Source of the DNA: Winogradskyella marincola
Lineage (GTDB): Bacteria > Bacteroidota > Bacteroidia > Flavobacteriales > Flavobacteriaceae
DNA length: 64,000 nt
NCBI RefSeq assembly: GCF_029624125.1
Contig: NZ_JARSBN010000002.1
Coordinates: 372,001 to 436,000 of the forward strand
Reading direction: 5' to 3'
Below are positions 1-9,177 of this stretch, in pieces (the first letter of the stretch is position 1; the number at the start of each line of letters is the position of its first letter). The notes beneath the pieces are model-generated. The model was not told where the DNA came from and ran no database searches. It saw nothing but the letters and a program-made list of their open reading frames with translations. The position numbers and the translations under genes were made by a program.

Positions 1-225
1 AGCACTATCGTAATCAGACTCTGCTTTATCAACAGCTGTGTAAGCAGCACAATTTATACACCAATCTATTTTTTGTTGTTCAAAAAAACTTTCAACCTCT
101 TGGTTATTTGTTATATCAAGATCCGAGGAACTTACATATTTGATATCAAATTTATTATCGTCTAAATCTTTGATACATGTTCCTAACTGCCCATTGCTTC
201 CTGTAACCAATATTCTTGGTATCAT
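1..225 (-). CDS. rmlD: dTDP-4-dehydrorhamnose reductase, N-terminal part (cut by window edge)
   Basis: Last enzyme of dTDP-L-rhamnose synthesis: NADPH-dependent reduction of dTDP-4-keto-rhamnose. Only the first 75 codons are inside the window; the frame is open to base 1. Translation of the minus strand gives a Rossmann glycine motif near the start (ILVTGSNGQLG) and the family block CAAYTAVDKAE around residues 60-70, both typical of RmlD. The ATG at 223-225 overlaps the rmlC stop by four bases (ATGA), so it is the last visible gene of the rml operon. Identity is well supported by motifs and by the complete rmlBAC set upstream; the C-terminal half cannot be judged. Confidence 0.93.
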   Translation of the reverse strand, partial: MIPRILVTGSNGQLGTCIKDLDDNKFDIKYVSSSDLDITNNQEVESFFEQQKIDWCINCAAYTAVDKAESDYDSA

Positions 226-767
226 TTAAAGTACGCTTCTAAGGTTGGTAAAATAATATCTTTTTCAGAAAGTTGAGCTTCATCAGGCTTGATTTTCCAA
301 TCGATATTTAGTGTAGCATCATTATATACAATGCCTGCTTCAGACTCTTTGTTATAATAATTATCGCACTTGTACGAGAATATAGCTCTTTCACTTAATA
401 CAGAAAAACCATGAGCAAACCCTCTTGGGACAAATAACTGTCTTTTGTTATCTTCAGTGAGCTCAACAGCTATATGTTGCCCAAAAGTTGGTGAATCTTT
501 TCTTATATCTACAGCAACATCTAAAACCGCTCCTCTAACAACTCTAACAAGCTTAGCCTGAGCAAAATTGCCTTCTTGAAAATGCAACCCTCTTATAACA
601 CCTCTAGATGAAAAAGACTCATTATCTTGTACAAAGTTAACAGGTTTGCCAATTAAGTTATTGAAGGTTTGTTGATTATAACTTTCAAAAAAATAACCTC
701 TTTCATCCTTAAATACACTAGGCTCTATAATAAAACAACCTTTTAGTTTGGTTTCTGTAGCTTTCAT
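222..767 (-). CDS. rmlC: dTDP-4-dehydrorhamnose 3,5-epimerase
   Basis: Epimerises dTDP-4-keto-6-deoxy-glucose at C3 and C5 in the cytoplasm, third step of dTDP-L-rhamnose synthesis. The 181-residue length fits the cupin-fold family. Visible marks are GVIRGLHFQ with the putative catalytic His at residue 62, the VDIRKDSPTFG strand around residues 86-96, and FVPRGFAHGFSVLS around 112-125, all classic RmlC blocks. It begins three bases after the rmlA stop and ends overlapping the rmlD start, so it is translated within one operon. Nothing is missing or unusual. Confidence 0.97.
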   Translation of the reverse strand: MKATETKLKGCFIIEPSVFKDERGYFFESYNQQTFNNLIGKPVNFVQDNESFSSRGVIRGLHFQEGNFAQAKLVRVVRGAVLDVAVDIRKDSPTFGQHIAVELTEDNKRQLFVPRGFAHGFSVLSERAIFSYKCDNYYNKESEAGIVYNDATLNIDWKIKPDEAQLSEKDIILPTLEAYFK

Positions 768-770
768 TTT

Positions 771-1631
771 TTATTTTATTAGACCTAAAAGATTTTTACC
801 ATAACCGCTTTTCATTAATGGCTTTGCTAAAGCTCTAAATTTATCTTCTGAGATATAGCCCATTTCATAGGCTGCTGCTTCAATAGAACCAATCTTTAAA
901 CCTTGTCTATTCTCTATTACCTCTACAAACTGTGATGCTTGCATTAAAGAGTCAAAAGTACCTGTATCTAACCAAGCAGTACCTCTATCTAATATACTAA
1001 CATTTAGTTTGTTTCTTCTAAGATATTCTTTGTTTACATCTGTGATTTCTAATTCTCCTCTATGGCTTGGCTTTATGTTTTTTGCGATATCAACAACTTC
1101 ATTGTCATAGAAATAAATACCCGGAACAGCAAAGTTAGATTTTGGTTTTTTCGGTTTTTCCTCTATTGATATGGCTTGTCCATTTTCATCAAAATCTACG
1201 ACACCGTATCGCTCAGGATCATGAACTCTATAGGCGTAAATAATACCACCATCAGGATCATTATTACTCTGCAATAGTTTAGCAAGACCTGTACCGTAAA
1301 AAATATTATCTCCTAGAATTAATGCAACTTTATCTTCGCCAATAAACTTTTCTCCAATTATAAAGGCTTCTGCAAGACCGTTAGGTTCTTCCTGTATTTC
1401 ATACTCGAAAGTACAACCATACTTTTTGCCATCACCCAATAAATCTTTAAAAAGAGGTAAATCCTTAGGTGTAGAGATAATCAAAATCTCATTAATACCA
1501 GAGTACATTAATGTAGACAATGGATAATAAATCATTGGCTTATCATATACAGGCATTAATTGCTTACTTACAGATAATGTTAAAGGATGTAGTCTGGTTC
1601 CAGATCCACCGGCTAGTATAATTCCTTTCAT
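771..1631 (-). CDS. rmlA: glucose-1-phosphate thymidylyltransferase
   Basis: Transfers dTMP from dTTP to glucose-1-phosphate, the first committed step to dTDP-rhamnose. The 286 residues are the usual length. The nucleotidyltransferase signature [13 protein letters not shown] is at residues 6-18, with a conserved [16 protein letters not shown] segment following and an ILGDNIFYG metal-binding strand near residue 107; [13 protein letters not shown] is another family block. Its ATG overlaps the rmlB stop region by four bases. Gene order B-A-C-D is reflected in the transcription order rmlB, rmlA, rmlC, rmlD. Confidence 0.97.
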   Translation of the reverse strand: MKGIILAGGSGTRLHPLTLSVSKQLMPVYDKPMIYYPLSTLMYSGINEILIISTPKDLPLFKDLLGDGKKYGCTFEYEIQEEPNGLAEAFIIGEKFIGEDKVALILGDNIFYGTGLAKLLQSNNDPDGGIIYAYRVHDPERYGVVDFDENGQAISIEEKPKKPKSNFAVPGIYFYDNEVVDIAKNIKPSHRGELEITDVNKEYLRRNKLNVSILDRGTAWLDTGTFDSLMQASQFVEVIENRQGLKIGSIEAAAYEMGYISEDKFRALAKPLMKSGYGKNLLGLIK

Positions 1632-2680
1632 TGGTATTGTTTTTTATAATAGGATTGATACTCACCACTTGTTACGTGGTTTAACCATTCTTGATTACTA
1701 AGGTACCAATCTATAGTAATTGACAAACCTTGCTCAAATGTTACAGAAGGTTCCCAATCAAGTTCTTTATTAATCTTGCTGGCATCTATAGCATATCTCA
1801 GATCATGTCCTGGTCTATCTTTTACGTATGTTATTAGCTTTTCTGAAGAGCCTTTTTCTCTACCTAGCTTTTCGTCCATTTGCTTACATAGTAGTTTAAC
1901 TAAATCTATATTTTTCCACTCATTAAAACCACCAATATTGTATGTTTCTTCATTTTTACCCTCATGAAAAACTAAATCAATTGCTATTGCGTGGTCTACA
2001 ACATAGAGCCAATCTCTAGTATAATTACCGTCACCGTAAACAGGTAATGGCTTATTATTTATAATATTATTTATAAAAAGCGGTATCAACTTTTCTGGAA
2101 ATTGATTTTGCCCATAATTATTAGAGCAATTTGTAATAACATAAGGCATATTATATGTTTCTCCATAAGCTCTAACAAAATGATCCGAACTGGCTTTAGA
2201 CGCAGAATATGGTGAGTTAGGTGAGTAACTAGTTGTTTCTGTAAACAAACCTGACTCGCCTAAAGTTCCATAAACCTCATCTGTACTTACGTGATAAAAT
2301 CTTTTTCCTTTAAAATTATTGCTCCATAATTTTTTAAATGCATTTAAAAGATTGAGGGTGCCAATAATGTTTGTTTTAACAAACGCTAGCGGATCTTTTA
2401 TAGATCTATCTACGTGAGACTCTGCTGCTAAATGTATAACACTATCAAACTGATACTGTTGAAAAAGATCATCTATGAGTTTTTCATCATTTATATCTGC
2501 TTTGATAAAGTGATAATTCTCTTTGTGCTCAACATCCTTTAAATTCTCTAGATTACCTGCATAGGTTAAATTGTCTAGATTATATACAGTGTAGTTTGGA
2601 TACTTGTTTATAAAAAGCCTAACAACATGTGAACCTATAAACCCTGCCCCTCCAGTTATTAAAATACTCTTATCCTTCAT
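1628..2680 (-). CDS. rmlB: dTDP-glucose 4,6-dehydratase
   Basis: Extended SDR enzyme that converts dTDP-glucose to dTDP-4-keto-6-deoxy-glucose using bound NAD. The glycine motif GGAGFIGSH lies near the N-terminus, the catalytic TDE triplet is at about residues 133-135, and YSASK supplies the YxxxK pair. I place the start at the ATG at 2680 because family members begin directly with M-K-x-x-ILITGG; an in-frame ATG at 2692 would add four residues (MYLH). Either start overlaps the end of the upstream Wzz-like gene, pointing to coupled translation. Full length is about 350 residues, normal for RmlB. Confidence 0.96.
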   Translation of the reverse strand: MKDKSILITGGAGFIGSHVVRLFINKYPNYTVYNLDNLTYAGNLENLKDVEHKENYHFIKADINDEKLIDDLFQQYQFDSVIHLAAESHVDRSIKDPLAFVKTNIIGTLNLLNAFKKLWSNNFKGKRFYHVSTDEVYGTLGESGLFTETTSYSPNSPYSASKASSDHFVRAYGETYNMPYVITNCSNNYGQNQFPEKLIPLFINNIINNKPLPVYGDGNYTRDWLYVVDHAIAIDLVFHEGKNEETYNIGGFNEWKNIDLVKLLCKQMDEKLGREKGSSEKLITYVKDRPGHDLRYAIDASKINKELDWEPSVTFEQGLSITIDWYLSNQEWLNHVTSGEYQSYYKKQYQ

Positions 2681-3725
2681 ATGAAGATACATATTTTATT
2701 AATCTATTCGATAAGTACACTACACAAAGCAATATGAAAGCAATCATCGGCATAATTAACACATAAAGATTCCAAATACTAGAATATTTTGCTCCAACAT
2801 CTTGAAAACTCGAAAGCGTATCAAAATAGACATCCTCCTCAACTTTTTGAGCATCTAATTTACCCAATTCTTCACGTAATTTATTTACTTCTTGTAATAA
2901 ATCATACTCTCTAGTCTTCGTTTTTTCTCTAATAAAAGACATTCCATCTTTTGTAGTGTATGATCCATCTTTCATTTTAGACTCTTCTTCCATTACTCTC
3001 AAGTAAACGTTCTGTAAAGAGTCTGCTTCTTTAATAGAAGCCAATATTCGGTTTCTTTCAATATAGATTAATGAGTCTCTTTTTTCTCTCTTCTTAACTG
3101 AATAGGTGTTAGTAAAGGTTGAGTTTAATCCTTCTTCTAGAGATCTAAAAATATCCTTTTTAAATGATTTTACATTAATTTCAAAAACATCTCCAGAATA
3201 AATACTTCTATTCTCAACAAACTCATCAAAGCTTATATTTTGAGCTCTGGTACTGTCTAATGATTTTAAAAAAGTATCGTATTGTTTTATTTTATCGTTT
3301 TCGTTTTCTGGTCCAGGATGTATTTCAAATTCAATAATTTGCTTTGCAGATTCTTCATCTATTTCAAAAATTGATGTTAATTGGGTGTAGTCTTTTTCGC
3401 CTATTAATGCATTGTAATAATTAATATTTGTAACTAACTGAAATTTAGAATCAAAATACGGTTTAACAAGCATTTGAGACTCATAGATATCTTTTTGTGT
3501 TCGTTGTAAAATAAACCCTAGAACTCCTGCAAGTAAAAGGACTATAACTATTATTTTAAAGTTGTTTACAATAGCTTTTAAGGCATATATAAAAACCGAA
3601 AAAATTGCCTTAAAAATTGAAGCTATAAAATTGAAAATGCGGTCAAAAAATTTCCCAATATACTTAAATATTTGGATTAAATCTACTTCCTCATTATGGG
3701 ATCCTTGCGGTGTTGTTTGACTCAT
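2670..3725 (-). CDS. Wzz-like chain-length / polysaccharide co-polymerase protein
   Basis: A 351-residue inner-membrane protein. A first membrane segment lies at about residues 57-74 and a second near 318-340, with a long polar, charged and partly coiled-coil region between them that would be periplasmic. This two-helix topology, together with its position directly upstream of the rhamnose genes, fits the Wzz/chain-length determinant class, which controls O-antigen or capsule length. I see no tyrosine-kinase domain. The N-terminal 50 residues are amphipathic and rich in Phe and Ile. It starts five bases after the stop of the DUF6909-like gene and runs into rmlB. Class assignment rests on topology and context, not on a sharp motif. 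Confidence 0.7.
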   Translation of the reverse strand: MSQTTPQGSHNEEVDLIQIFKYIGKFFDRIFNFIASIFKAIFSVFIYALKAIVNNFKIIVIVLLLAGVLGFILQRTQKDIYESQMLVKPYFDSKFQLVTNINYYNALIGEKDYTQLTSIFEIDEESAKQIIEFEIHPGPENENDKIKQYDTFLKSLDSTRAQNISFDEFVENRSIYSGDVFEINVKSFKKDIFRSLEEGLNSTFTNTYSVKKREKRDSLIYIERNRILASIKEADSLQNVYLRVMEEESKMKDGSYTTKDGMSFIREKTKTREYDLLQEVNKLREELGKLDAQKVEEDVYFDTLSSFQDVGAKYSSIWNLYVLIMPMIAFILLCVVYLSNRLIKYVSSYEG

Positions 3726-3729
3726 TTAC

Positions 3730-5421
3730 TTATGAATTAAATATTTGTTCTAGTATTTTTTTTGTTATTACGTATGTTGGCTTTACTCCTGAAGTTCCTA
3801 AACCTCCTGAAGCTAGAGTACTACCTGTTTCTAATGGGTTATCACTAGCATAATAAGCGTATCTTACTTTAACATCTTCGTTTATACTACCTCGTACTTT
3901 TGATGCTGCTTGTATAGCTTTTTGGTAATGTGCTCCTTCCATCTCTAAGCCAATGACATTCCATGTAGACTTTTTAAAGAATTTTAGAATTTCCTTATTC
4001 TGCAGAGATGTTCCTAAAACAGTAATCATAGTTCCTTCATATACATCTACACCACAATCTAAAAGATCTTCTTTGCTTAGCTCATTCTTGAAAGGGTAAT
4101 TATCTGCGGTACCTTCGAAAATATGAGCAGATGGTATCATAACATCTCCTTTTCCTCCTTCTAAAATACCTGCTTTACCCATTATAGAGATAGACTTAAC
4201 ATCTAAGTGCACTTTTTCTCCGTCTGCTTTGGTTGGTTTTAAAAACTCATCTAAAGTCTCATAAGCCTGTTCTCCAAATGCATAATCCATTACAAAAATT
4301 ACAGCTTTATCTTCTTTATTAGCTTGCAAATACTCAAATTCTGTTTTAGAAAAGTCGATCTTATCTGTATCAAAAATTTGAACATCTATGTTGGTTCCGG
4401 AAGTATCTTTGATGTATATCATTCCGTTTTGCAACGCAGATTTTTCTACTTTATTGCGCATTATAGAATTTTTTGAATCACTAAGCGCTTCATAGGTCTC
4501 AAAAATATTCTTTTTAGCATCTGCTCCTTTTAGAGTTCCTTTTGCAAATAAAGAGTTCATAACACTATGCATATTTGCGCTAATGATATGAATTGGCCTT
4601 TGTAACAAACCGTTTTTGTGCAAAATAGATTTAATGTTATCTGCCCACACCTCACCATGTATATGATGCCCCAAACGCTCTCTTAAAACAGGACTAAAAG
4701 TTATAGTGCGTTTGTTACCCTTTACAACCTCTTCTATTGCTAATTTTCCTAACCAATAGACTATGTGTAACAGACGCTCTGGTTGGTTTTCGGTTGCAAA
4801 TTTTTGATACGCATTTGTTAGCTCATTAAAAGTTCTTCCCAAAATATTAGCTGTATGCGTAATGGCAATTTCTCGCTCTTTTTGAGTTAACTTCTTGGTT
4901 GTTAAAACTGCGTTTTCTAGTTTTTGCCAATCTCTAACAGTTGCTCCTTCTTCATCAATTAGAACTCGCTTACTTATTTTGTGAGATTCTACAAATAAAA
5001 ACGTAAGATGCGTTAAAATATCATAGATTTCTGAGCGTCCTCGAGTAATCTCAATATTCATTTGCTCATCATCTATACGATAACAATTACGTCTTCTTTT
5101 TGGTGGAATTATAGGTTTAAAATGAGAATTGGCATAACCCTCATCACTAGTTAAGTTAATGAATGTGCATTCTTCAATACCTTGAGGTAGGCGATCAATA
5201 ACATAAAGTAATCCATCTATTTCTGCCTTCTCTTCACTTATAGATCCATATATTTCTGGCCTTAGAAGAAGTAAAGCTTCTCTTAAAGTTTCTCCAGAAA
5301 CTCCCATTGGTTTATAAAACCCACGATTAAATAAGTGGCGCATTGTAATGTACATACGCTCAATAGCACTAGAGCTCTCTTGAGCTCTTGTTCTTTCGTG
5401 TTTTTTGTTTGTTGTACTCAT
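3730..5421 (-). CDS. DUF6909-like protein with nucleosidase-like C-terminal region
   Basis: A 563-residue cytoplasmic protein without signal peptide or membrane segments; it resembles the Bacteroidota family I know as DUF6909. The C-terminal part (about residues 385-560) carries IGLEMEGAHYQKAI followed by YAYYASDNP, which looks like the EMEGA...SD substrate-binding core of purine nucleoside phosphorylases and nucleosidases, so a nucleoside-processing fold is my inference. The longest open frame begins at a TTG at 5439, but that codon lies inside a TATATTTG promoter box; the ATG at 5421, 15 bases after the box, is the better start. First gene of a likely operon with the Wzz-like and rml genes. 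Enzymatic function is unknown. Confidence 0.8.
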   Translation of the reverse strand: MSTTNKKHERTRAQESSSAIERMYITMRHLFNRGFYKPMGVSGETLREALLLLRPEIYGSISEEKAEIDGLLYVIDRLPQGIEECTFINLTSDEGYANSHFKPIIPPKRRRNCYRIDDEQMNIEITRGRSEIYDILTHLTFLFVESHKISKRVLIDEEGATVRDWQKLENAVLTTKKLTQKEREIAITHTANILGRTFNELTNAYQKFATENQPERLLHIVYWLGKLAIEEVVKGNKRTITFSPVLRERLGHHIHGEVWADNIKSILHKNGLLQRPIHIISANMHSVMNSLFAKGTLKGADAKKNIFETYEALSDSKNSIMRNKVEKSALQNGMIYIKDTSGTNIDVQIFDTDKIDFSKTEFEYLQANKEDKAVIFVMDYAFGEQAYETLDEFLKPTKADGEKVHLDVKSISIMGKAGILEGGKGDVMIPSAHIFEGTADNYPFKNELSKEDLLDCGVDVYEGTMITVLGTSLQNKEILKFFKKSTWNVIGLEMEGAHYQKAIQAASKVRGSINEDVKVRYAYYASDNPLETGSTLASGGLGTSGVKPTYVITKKILEQIFNS

Positions 5422-5436
5422 ACCTTTATTGGCGTG

Positions 5437-5444
5437 CAAATATA
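5437..5444 (-). promoter_or_regulatory. Putative -7 box TATATTTG for the DUF6909/wzz/rml operon
   Basis: Matches the Bacteroidota -7 consensus TAnnTTTG and ends 15 bases before the ATG at 5421. It sits in the short gap between the GH3-family stop codon and the next gene, so it would let the polysaccharide operon be transcribed separately. I see no good TTG at the expected -33 distance. Confidence 0.5.
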
Positions 5445-5447
5445 GCT

Positions 5448-6950
5448 TTATTTAGTTAATTTAAGGTCATTTAAGCCTTCTGCAATTTTTCTGTCGTTAG
5501 AAAGTCTTGGTATTTTATTTTGTCCTCCAAGCTTTCCTATTGATTTCATATAGGACTGAAAACCATCCTTTTTTACTTTCGAGATAACTAAAGGTCTTAA
5601 AACCTTCCCTTCAATTAAATCAAAGTAATAACTGTTTTGTTTTTGAAGTGAATTTTCAAGTTTTTCTATGAACGTTAACTCGTCTGTTGGTTCGTTTTCA
5701 AACTCGATAAACCACTCATGATATGGTAAGCCTTCTGGTGGGTTAATTTGTGGTGCTACTGTAAATTCATTTACAGTTACTGCTGTATTGGCTATGGCTT
5801 CTTTTAACGCTTGTTCCACTTCCTTGCCAATAACATGTTCACCAAAAGCAGAGATAAAATGTTTTATTCTTCCGCTTACAATTACTCTGTATGGCTCTTT
5901 TGATGTAAACTCTACTGTATCTCCAATATTATATGCCCAAAGACCTGCTGTTGTAGAGATAAGCATAACATAGTTAACGCCAAGTTCTACATCTTTAATT
6001 GTAATACGTTTTGGGTGATCTTCAAAAAAATCTTCTGCTTTTATAAACTCATAAAAAATACCTGAGTTTAACTGCAACAACATACCCTTTTGATCTTGCT
6101 TATCTTGAAAAGCAAAGAAGCCTTCACTTGCCGGATAAAGTTCTATACTGTCAACTTTTCTCCCTATTAAGTTTTCGAACTTTGCTCTATAAGGTTCATA
6201 GTTAACTCCACCAAAAATGAATAGATTGAAGTTTTTAAAAATTTCTCCTACTTTTTGTCCTTTCTTTTCTATCAATTTTTCAAAATACATTTGTACCCAA
6301 GATGGAATTCCGGATATGATGCTCATATCTTCATTTACCGTCTCTTCTACAATAGCATTAACCTTAGTTTCCCAATCTTCTATGCAATTAGTCTCTAAGC
6401 TTGGCATTCTGTTTTTTTGAAGATACTTTGGCACATAATGCGCTACTATACCTGAAAGTCTCCCTAATTTTATACCATGTTTTTCTTCTAAAACTGGACT
6501 CCCTTGCAGAAAAATCATTTTGCCATCTACAAACTTTGCATTTCCTGTCTCATGTATATACATTAAGATTGCGTTTCTTGCTGCCTCAACATGTGTTGGC
6601 ATACTCTCTTTTGTAATAGGAATATATTTTGCTCCAGATGTTGTTCCTGAGGTTTTAGCAAAATAAATTGGCTTCCCTTTCCAAAGTATATTTTCTTCTC
6701 CTTTTACGACACGTTCTACATAAGGTCTTAAAGCTTCGTAATCTCTAACTGGTACTAACGCTTTAAAATCTTCATAAGATGTTATTGTATTAAACTTATG
6801 ATCTTTACCAAAAACTGTGTTTTTTGCTTCCTTTATAAGATTTTGAAACACTTTTTCCTGGGTTTCTACAGGTTGAGAAGCCCATTTATTAATGCGCTTT
6901 GCTATTAACTTAGCAAATGGTTTTGATAGTGCTGCTTTGATTGATGGCAT
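5448..6950 (-). CDS. GH3 auxin-responsive-promoter family protein (acyl-adenylating enzyme)
   Basis: A 500-residue member of the GH3 branch of the ANL adenylating superfamily, which activates a carboxylate with ATP and transfers it to an amine. The ATP-binding phosphate loop AKTSGTTSGAKYIPIT is at residues 98-113, and the C-terminal half shows the ELYPASEGFFAFQ and SGRIKHFISAFGEHVIG blocks of GH3 proteins. Bacterial GH3 substrates are not known to me, so no specific acyl group is proposed. The ATG shares a base with the stop of the upstream M23 peptidase gene (TAATG), so the two are co-translated. Length and motifs appear intact. Confidence 0.88.
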   Translation of the reverse strand: MPSIKAALSKPFAKLIAKRINKWASQPVETQEKVFQNLIKEAKNTVFGKDHKFNTITSYEDFKALVPVRDYEALRPYVERVVKGEENILWKGKPIYFAKTSGTTSGAKYIPITKESMPTHVEAARNAILMYIHETGNAKFVDGKMIFLQGSPVLEEKHGIKLGRLSGIVAHYVPKYLQKNRMPSLETNCIEDWETKVNAIVEETVNEDMSIISGIPSWVQMYFEKLIEKKGQKVGEIFKNFNLFIFGGVNYEPYRAKFENLIGRKVDSIELYPASEGFFAFQDKQDQKGMLLQLNSGIFYEFIKAEDFFEDHPKRITIKDVELGVNYVMLISTTAGLWAYNIGDTVEFTSKEPYRVIVSGRIKHFISAFGEHVIGKEVEQALKEAIANTAVTVNEFTVAPQINPPEGLPYHEWFIEFENEPTDELTFIEKLENSLQKQNSYYFDLIEGKVLRPLVISKVKKDGFQSYMKSIGKLGGQNKIPRLSNDRKIAEGLNDLKLTK

Positions 6951-7819
6951 TATTGAAAATCAATAAAATTAGTTGGGTTTACTGGATAACCTTTACTCCA
7001 TAATTCGAAATGAAGGTGTGGTCCTGTGCTTAATTCTCCTGTATTACCAGACATGGCAATAACCTCGCCTGCTTTTACCAAATCTCCCTGAGATTTTGTT
7101 ATAGCAGAATTATGCTTATACACAGATATTAACTCTTGATTATGCTCTATTATAACAACATATCCTGTTTCTACCGTCCACTCAGCAAAAATTACTGTAC
7201 CGTCTGCTGTAGCTTTTACAGGTGTGTTAGTTGCCACAACGACATCTACAGCGTAATGCTTGTCTTTGAGGTTGTAATTTTGCGATATAGTTCCGTTTAC
7301 TGGCGGAAAAAGCACAATGTTATTTTGGTCTGAAGTATCTTCAAACAAATTGTACTTATCTTCTTTTTCAACCTTTTCTCTTAATAGCGAATCAGGTTTA
7401 TTGGTTGTTATTTGTAAAACCTCTGGATCATTTTTTGCCGCTTCTATAACAGAATCTCTGTTAAACTCTACCGTAGAAACTTCTCCTGTAAGTACTTTTT
7501 TAATTGAAGCATAATAAAGCTGTTTAGACTCTATCTCTCTAACCAAAGAATCTGTTTTATAATTTAGTCTAGAGGCTTCCTTTTTTAGCTTGGCAGAAGA
7601 ATAACCAGGAATATACTCTCTTAATGGCGTAAAGGCTATTAAAAGTATTGTAAAAAATATAAGCAAAATAGCAGACATAGATGTTAACACAAATACGTTG
7701 AGTCGTGTTAACTTTATTGCAAATCGCTCTTCAAAAGTATCTTCATTAAGTATGACAAGACGATACTTATGAAGCAATTTTTTGGTAAATTTCTTTTCTT
7801 TTTTCTTCTTTTTTGCCAT
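6950..7819 (-). CDS. M23 family metallopeptidase (LytM-type), membrane anchored
   Basis: A 289-residue zinc peptidase predicted to cut peptidoglycan cross-bridges or to activate amidases at the cell surface. A very basic N-terminus (residues 1-20) precedes one membrane helix at about residues 43-64; a helical linker follows, and the LytM domain fills residues 170-289. Zinc ligands are visible as H188xxxD192 (KHYAVD) and the HLH motif at 268-270 in GPHLHFELW. All ligands are present, so it should be active rather than a degenerate LytM factor. A promoter box ends only five bases before the ATG. It shares its last base with the start of the GH3-family gene. Confidence 0.93.
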   Translation of the reverse strand: MAKKKKKEKKFTKKLLHKYRLVILNEDTFEERFAIKLTRLNVFVLTSMSAILLIFFTILLIAFTPLREYIPGYSSAKLKKEASRLNYKTDSLVREIESKQLYYASIKKVLTGEVSTVEFNRDSVIEAAKNDPEVLQITTNKPDSLLREKVEKEDKYNLFEDTSDQNNIVLFPPVNGTISQNYNLKDKHYAVDVVVATNTPVKATADGTVIFAEWTVETGYVVIIEHNQELISVYKHNSAITKSQGDLVKAGEVIAMSGNTGELSTGPHLHFELWSKGYPVNPTNFIDFQ

Positions 7820-7824
7820 TAAAA

Positions 7825-7832
7825 CAAAATTA
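7825..7832 (-). promoter_or_regulatory. Putative -7 box TAATTTTG five bases before the M23 gene ATG
   Basis: A perfect TAnnTTTG match whose last base is followed by only five bases and then the ATG at 7819. Transcription starting the usual few bases downstream would give a leaderless or almost leaderless mRNA. Confidence 0.45.
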
Positions 7833-7906
7833 AATAAAATAGTGAAACGGTATTCGCAATAGTTATTAAAGTTGAGAATACAACGTTATATTTAAAGTTT
7901 AATTAC

Positions 7907-7914
7907 TAACTTTG
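7907..7914 (+). promoter_or_regulatory. Putative -7 box TAACTTTG of tatA
   Basis: Matches TAnnTTTG and leaves 18 bases before the tatA ATG at 7933. The longer open frame that begins at the TTG inside this box (7912) is therefore unlikely to be used. No clear TTG is found around -33. Confidence 0.5.
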
Positions 7915-7932
7915 CAGTCTAAATTTGAAGTT

Positions 7933-8118
7933 ATGATTTCTAATAGTATATTTTTAGGTGCAATAGGTCCAGGTTCTTGGGTATTAATTGCTTTAGCTGT
8001 CTTATTATTATTTGGCGGAAAGAAAATTCCTGAGTTAATGAGAGGTTTAGGAAGTGGAATTAAAGAGTTTAAAGACGCAAGTAAAGACGAGACTTCTGAA
8101 AAGAAAGAAGAACAATAG
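7933..8118 (+). CDS. tatA: Sec-independent protein translocase TatA/E
   Basis: Small 61-residue Tat translocase subunit, which forms the oligomeric pore for folded proteins. It has a short N-terminal stretch, one membrane helix ([20 protein letters not shown]), the conserved FGGKKIPEL hinge, an amphipathic helix beginning with [12 protein letters not shown], and a Lys/Glu-rich tail. The ATG at 7933 is chosen over an upstream TTG that falls inside the promoter box. No tatC is in the window, so it is a stand-alone tatA as is common in Bacteroidota. A strong terminator follows. Confidence 0.95.
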   Translation: MISNSIFLGAIGPGSWVLIALAVLLLFGGKKIPELMRGLGSGIKEFKDASKDETSEKKEEQ

Positions 8119-8139
8119 ACGTTTTATTTAAAAAACATA

Positions 8140-8171
8140 AAAAAAGCCAACTTTTTCAAGTTGGCTTTTTT
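8140..8171. terminator. Bidirectional terminator between tatA and the DUF4837 gene
   Basis: Perfect 8-bp stem GCCAACTT / AAGTTGGC (8146-8153 and 8158-8165) with a TTTC loop, A-tract on the left and T-tract on the right. It sits between convergent genes and can serve both. Confidence 0.9.
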
Positions 8172-8172
8172 A

Positions 8173-9153
8173 TTATTTAATCTTTATTGATTTTATCATC
8201 GACTCTAATTCAAAGACATATTCTGCTTTGCTTAATGATGGTGCATAAACGTAGCCATCTGCTATAAGGAAGCGTTTGTTTACTTTATCTTCTATAGCAT
8301 AGGTTATAAATGGTCCTGCCATAGTAAAGCCTTTCATTTCCCAAATACCTCTTACCTCGTAAGCTGGTTTATTATCTATTATAGTTTCAAACATTGCAGG
8401 TGCGTATGCATCTTCTACAGCCATGTAAATACCATCTTCACCAGGTATTCTTGTCTTGGTAATATGATCTCGCATTTTTATAATGTCTACTACTGTGCTA
8501 TCTCCTTGTGTAATTGTTTCTAATGGCACTTCATAGAACATTACTTCTATAGTTTTTGAATTACTTAGATTTTTTCTAATCCAGAAAAAGTCGTCTTCTG
8601 CTTTAGCGATTCTATATGCAGAAGGAATATTTACGCTAAAGCCCATTTTTTTCTGAATAGCACTAACATCTAATAGGTCTAGATTAATTCTTCTTTGCTT
8701 TTCTTTGACTTCTTCTTTATTAAATGCATCAATAATTTTTGCCTTGTTTTCTTGTAACTGACTAATTATTTCTTCATTTGTTTTACCACCAACAACGGCT
8801 ACTGTTTGCGGTTTTGCAAAAGCATTATTGGCAATTTTGGTTGTCGGTGCTAAATTGGCTTTTTCTATTTTAAGGATTATTCTACTACGTGTTGCAAACC
8901 CATCAAATACTTGAGGTGGAATTTGTCGTAGCTTAAACATTGGCTCATCAACAGGTAATCCGTTAAGAGGTGCAGCAAAAATCTTCCTTACGTTTTCTCC
9001 TACACTTCCTTCCCATAAATCGTTGTCTACCACAACAGAAATACTGTTTAGATTTCCGTTAGATTCTGGAAGAAATATCTTGTTATCTTCCTCTTTTTTG
9101 TCTCCACAAGCTGTTAGCAATAAGCAAAATAAAAGTGCGTATAGCGTTCTCAT
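8173..9153 (-). CDS. DUF4837 family lipoprotein
   Basis: A 326-residue predicted lipoprotein: a signal peptide of about 15 residues ends in the lipobox LTAC with Cys16, followed by a charged GDKKEEDNK spacer. The rest matches the Bacteroidota family DUF4837 as I recognise it (start of mature part SISVVVDNDLWEGSVG, and the block FWIRKNLSNSKTIEVMFYEVP). Its role is unknown. The gene lies 24 bases downstream of the LysM transglycosylase gene on the same strand, which suggests a shared transcript and a cell-wall related job, but that is only context. Confidence 0.85.
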   Translation of the reverse strand: MRTLYALLFCLLLTACGDKKEEDNKIFLPESNGNLNSISVVVDNDLWEGSVGENVRKIFAAPLNGLPVDEPMFKLRQIPPQVFDGFATRSRIILKIEKANLAPTTKIANNAFAKPQTVAVVGGKTNEEIISQLQENKAKIIDAFNKEEVKEKQRRINLDLLDVSAIQKKMGFSVNIPSAYRIAKAEDDFFWIRKNLSNSKTIEVMFYEVPLETITQGDSTVVDIIKMRDHITKTRIPGEDGIYMAVEDAYAPAMFETIIDNKPAYEVRGIWEMKGFTMAGPFITYAIEDKVNKRFLIADGYVYAPSLSKAEYVFELESMIKSIKIK

Positions 9154-9177
9154 AAATTAATGTTTTTTGTTGGTTTG

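Noticed and set aside
5437..5439. TTG start giving a 569-residue form of the DUF6909-like protein
   Set aside because: The TTG lies inside the TATATTTG promoter box, so it would not be transcribed; the ATG at 5421 follows the box by 15 bases.
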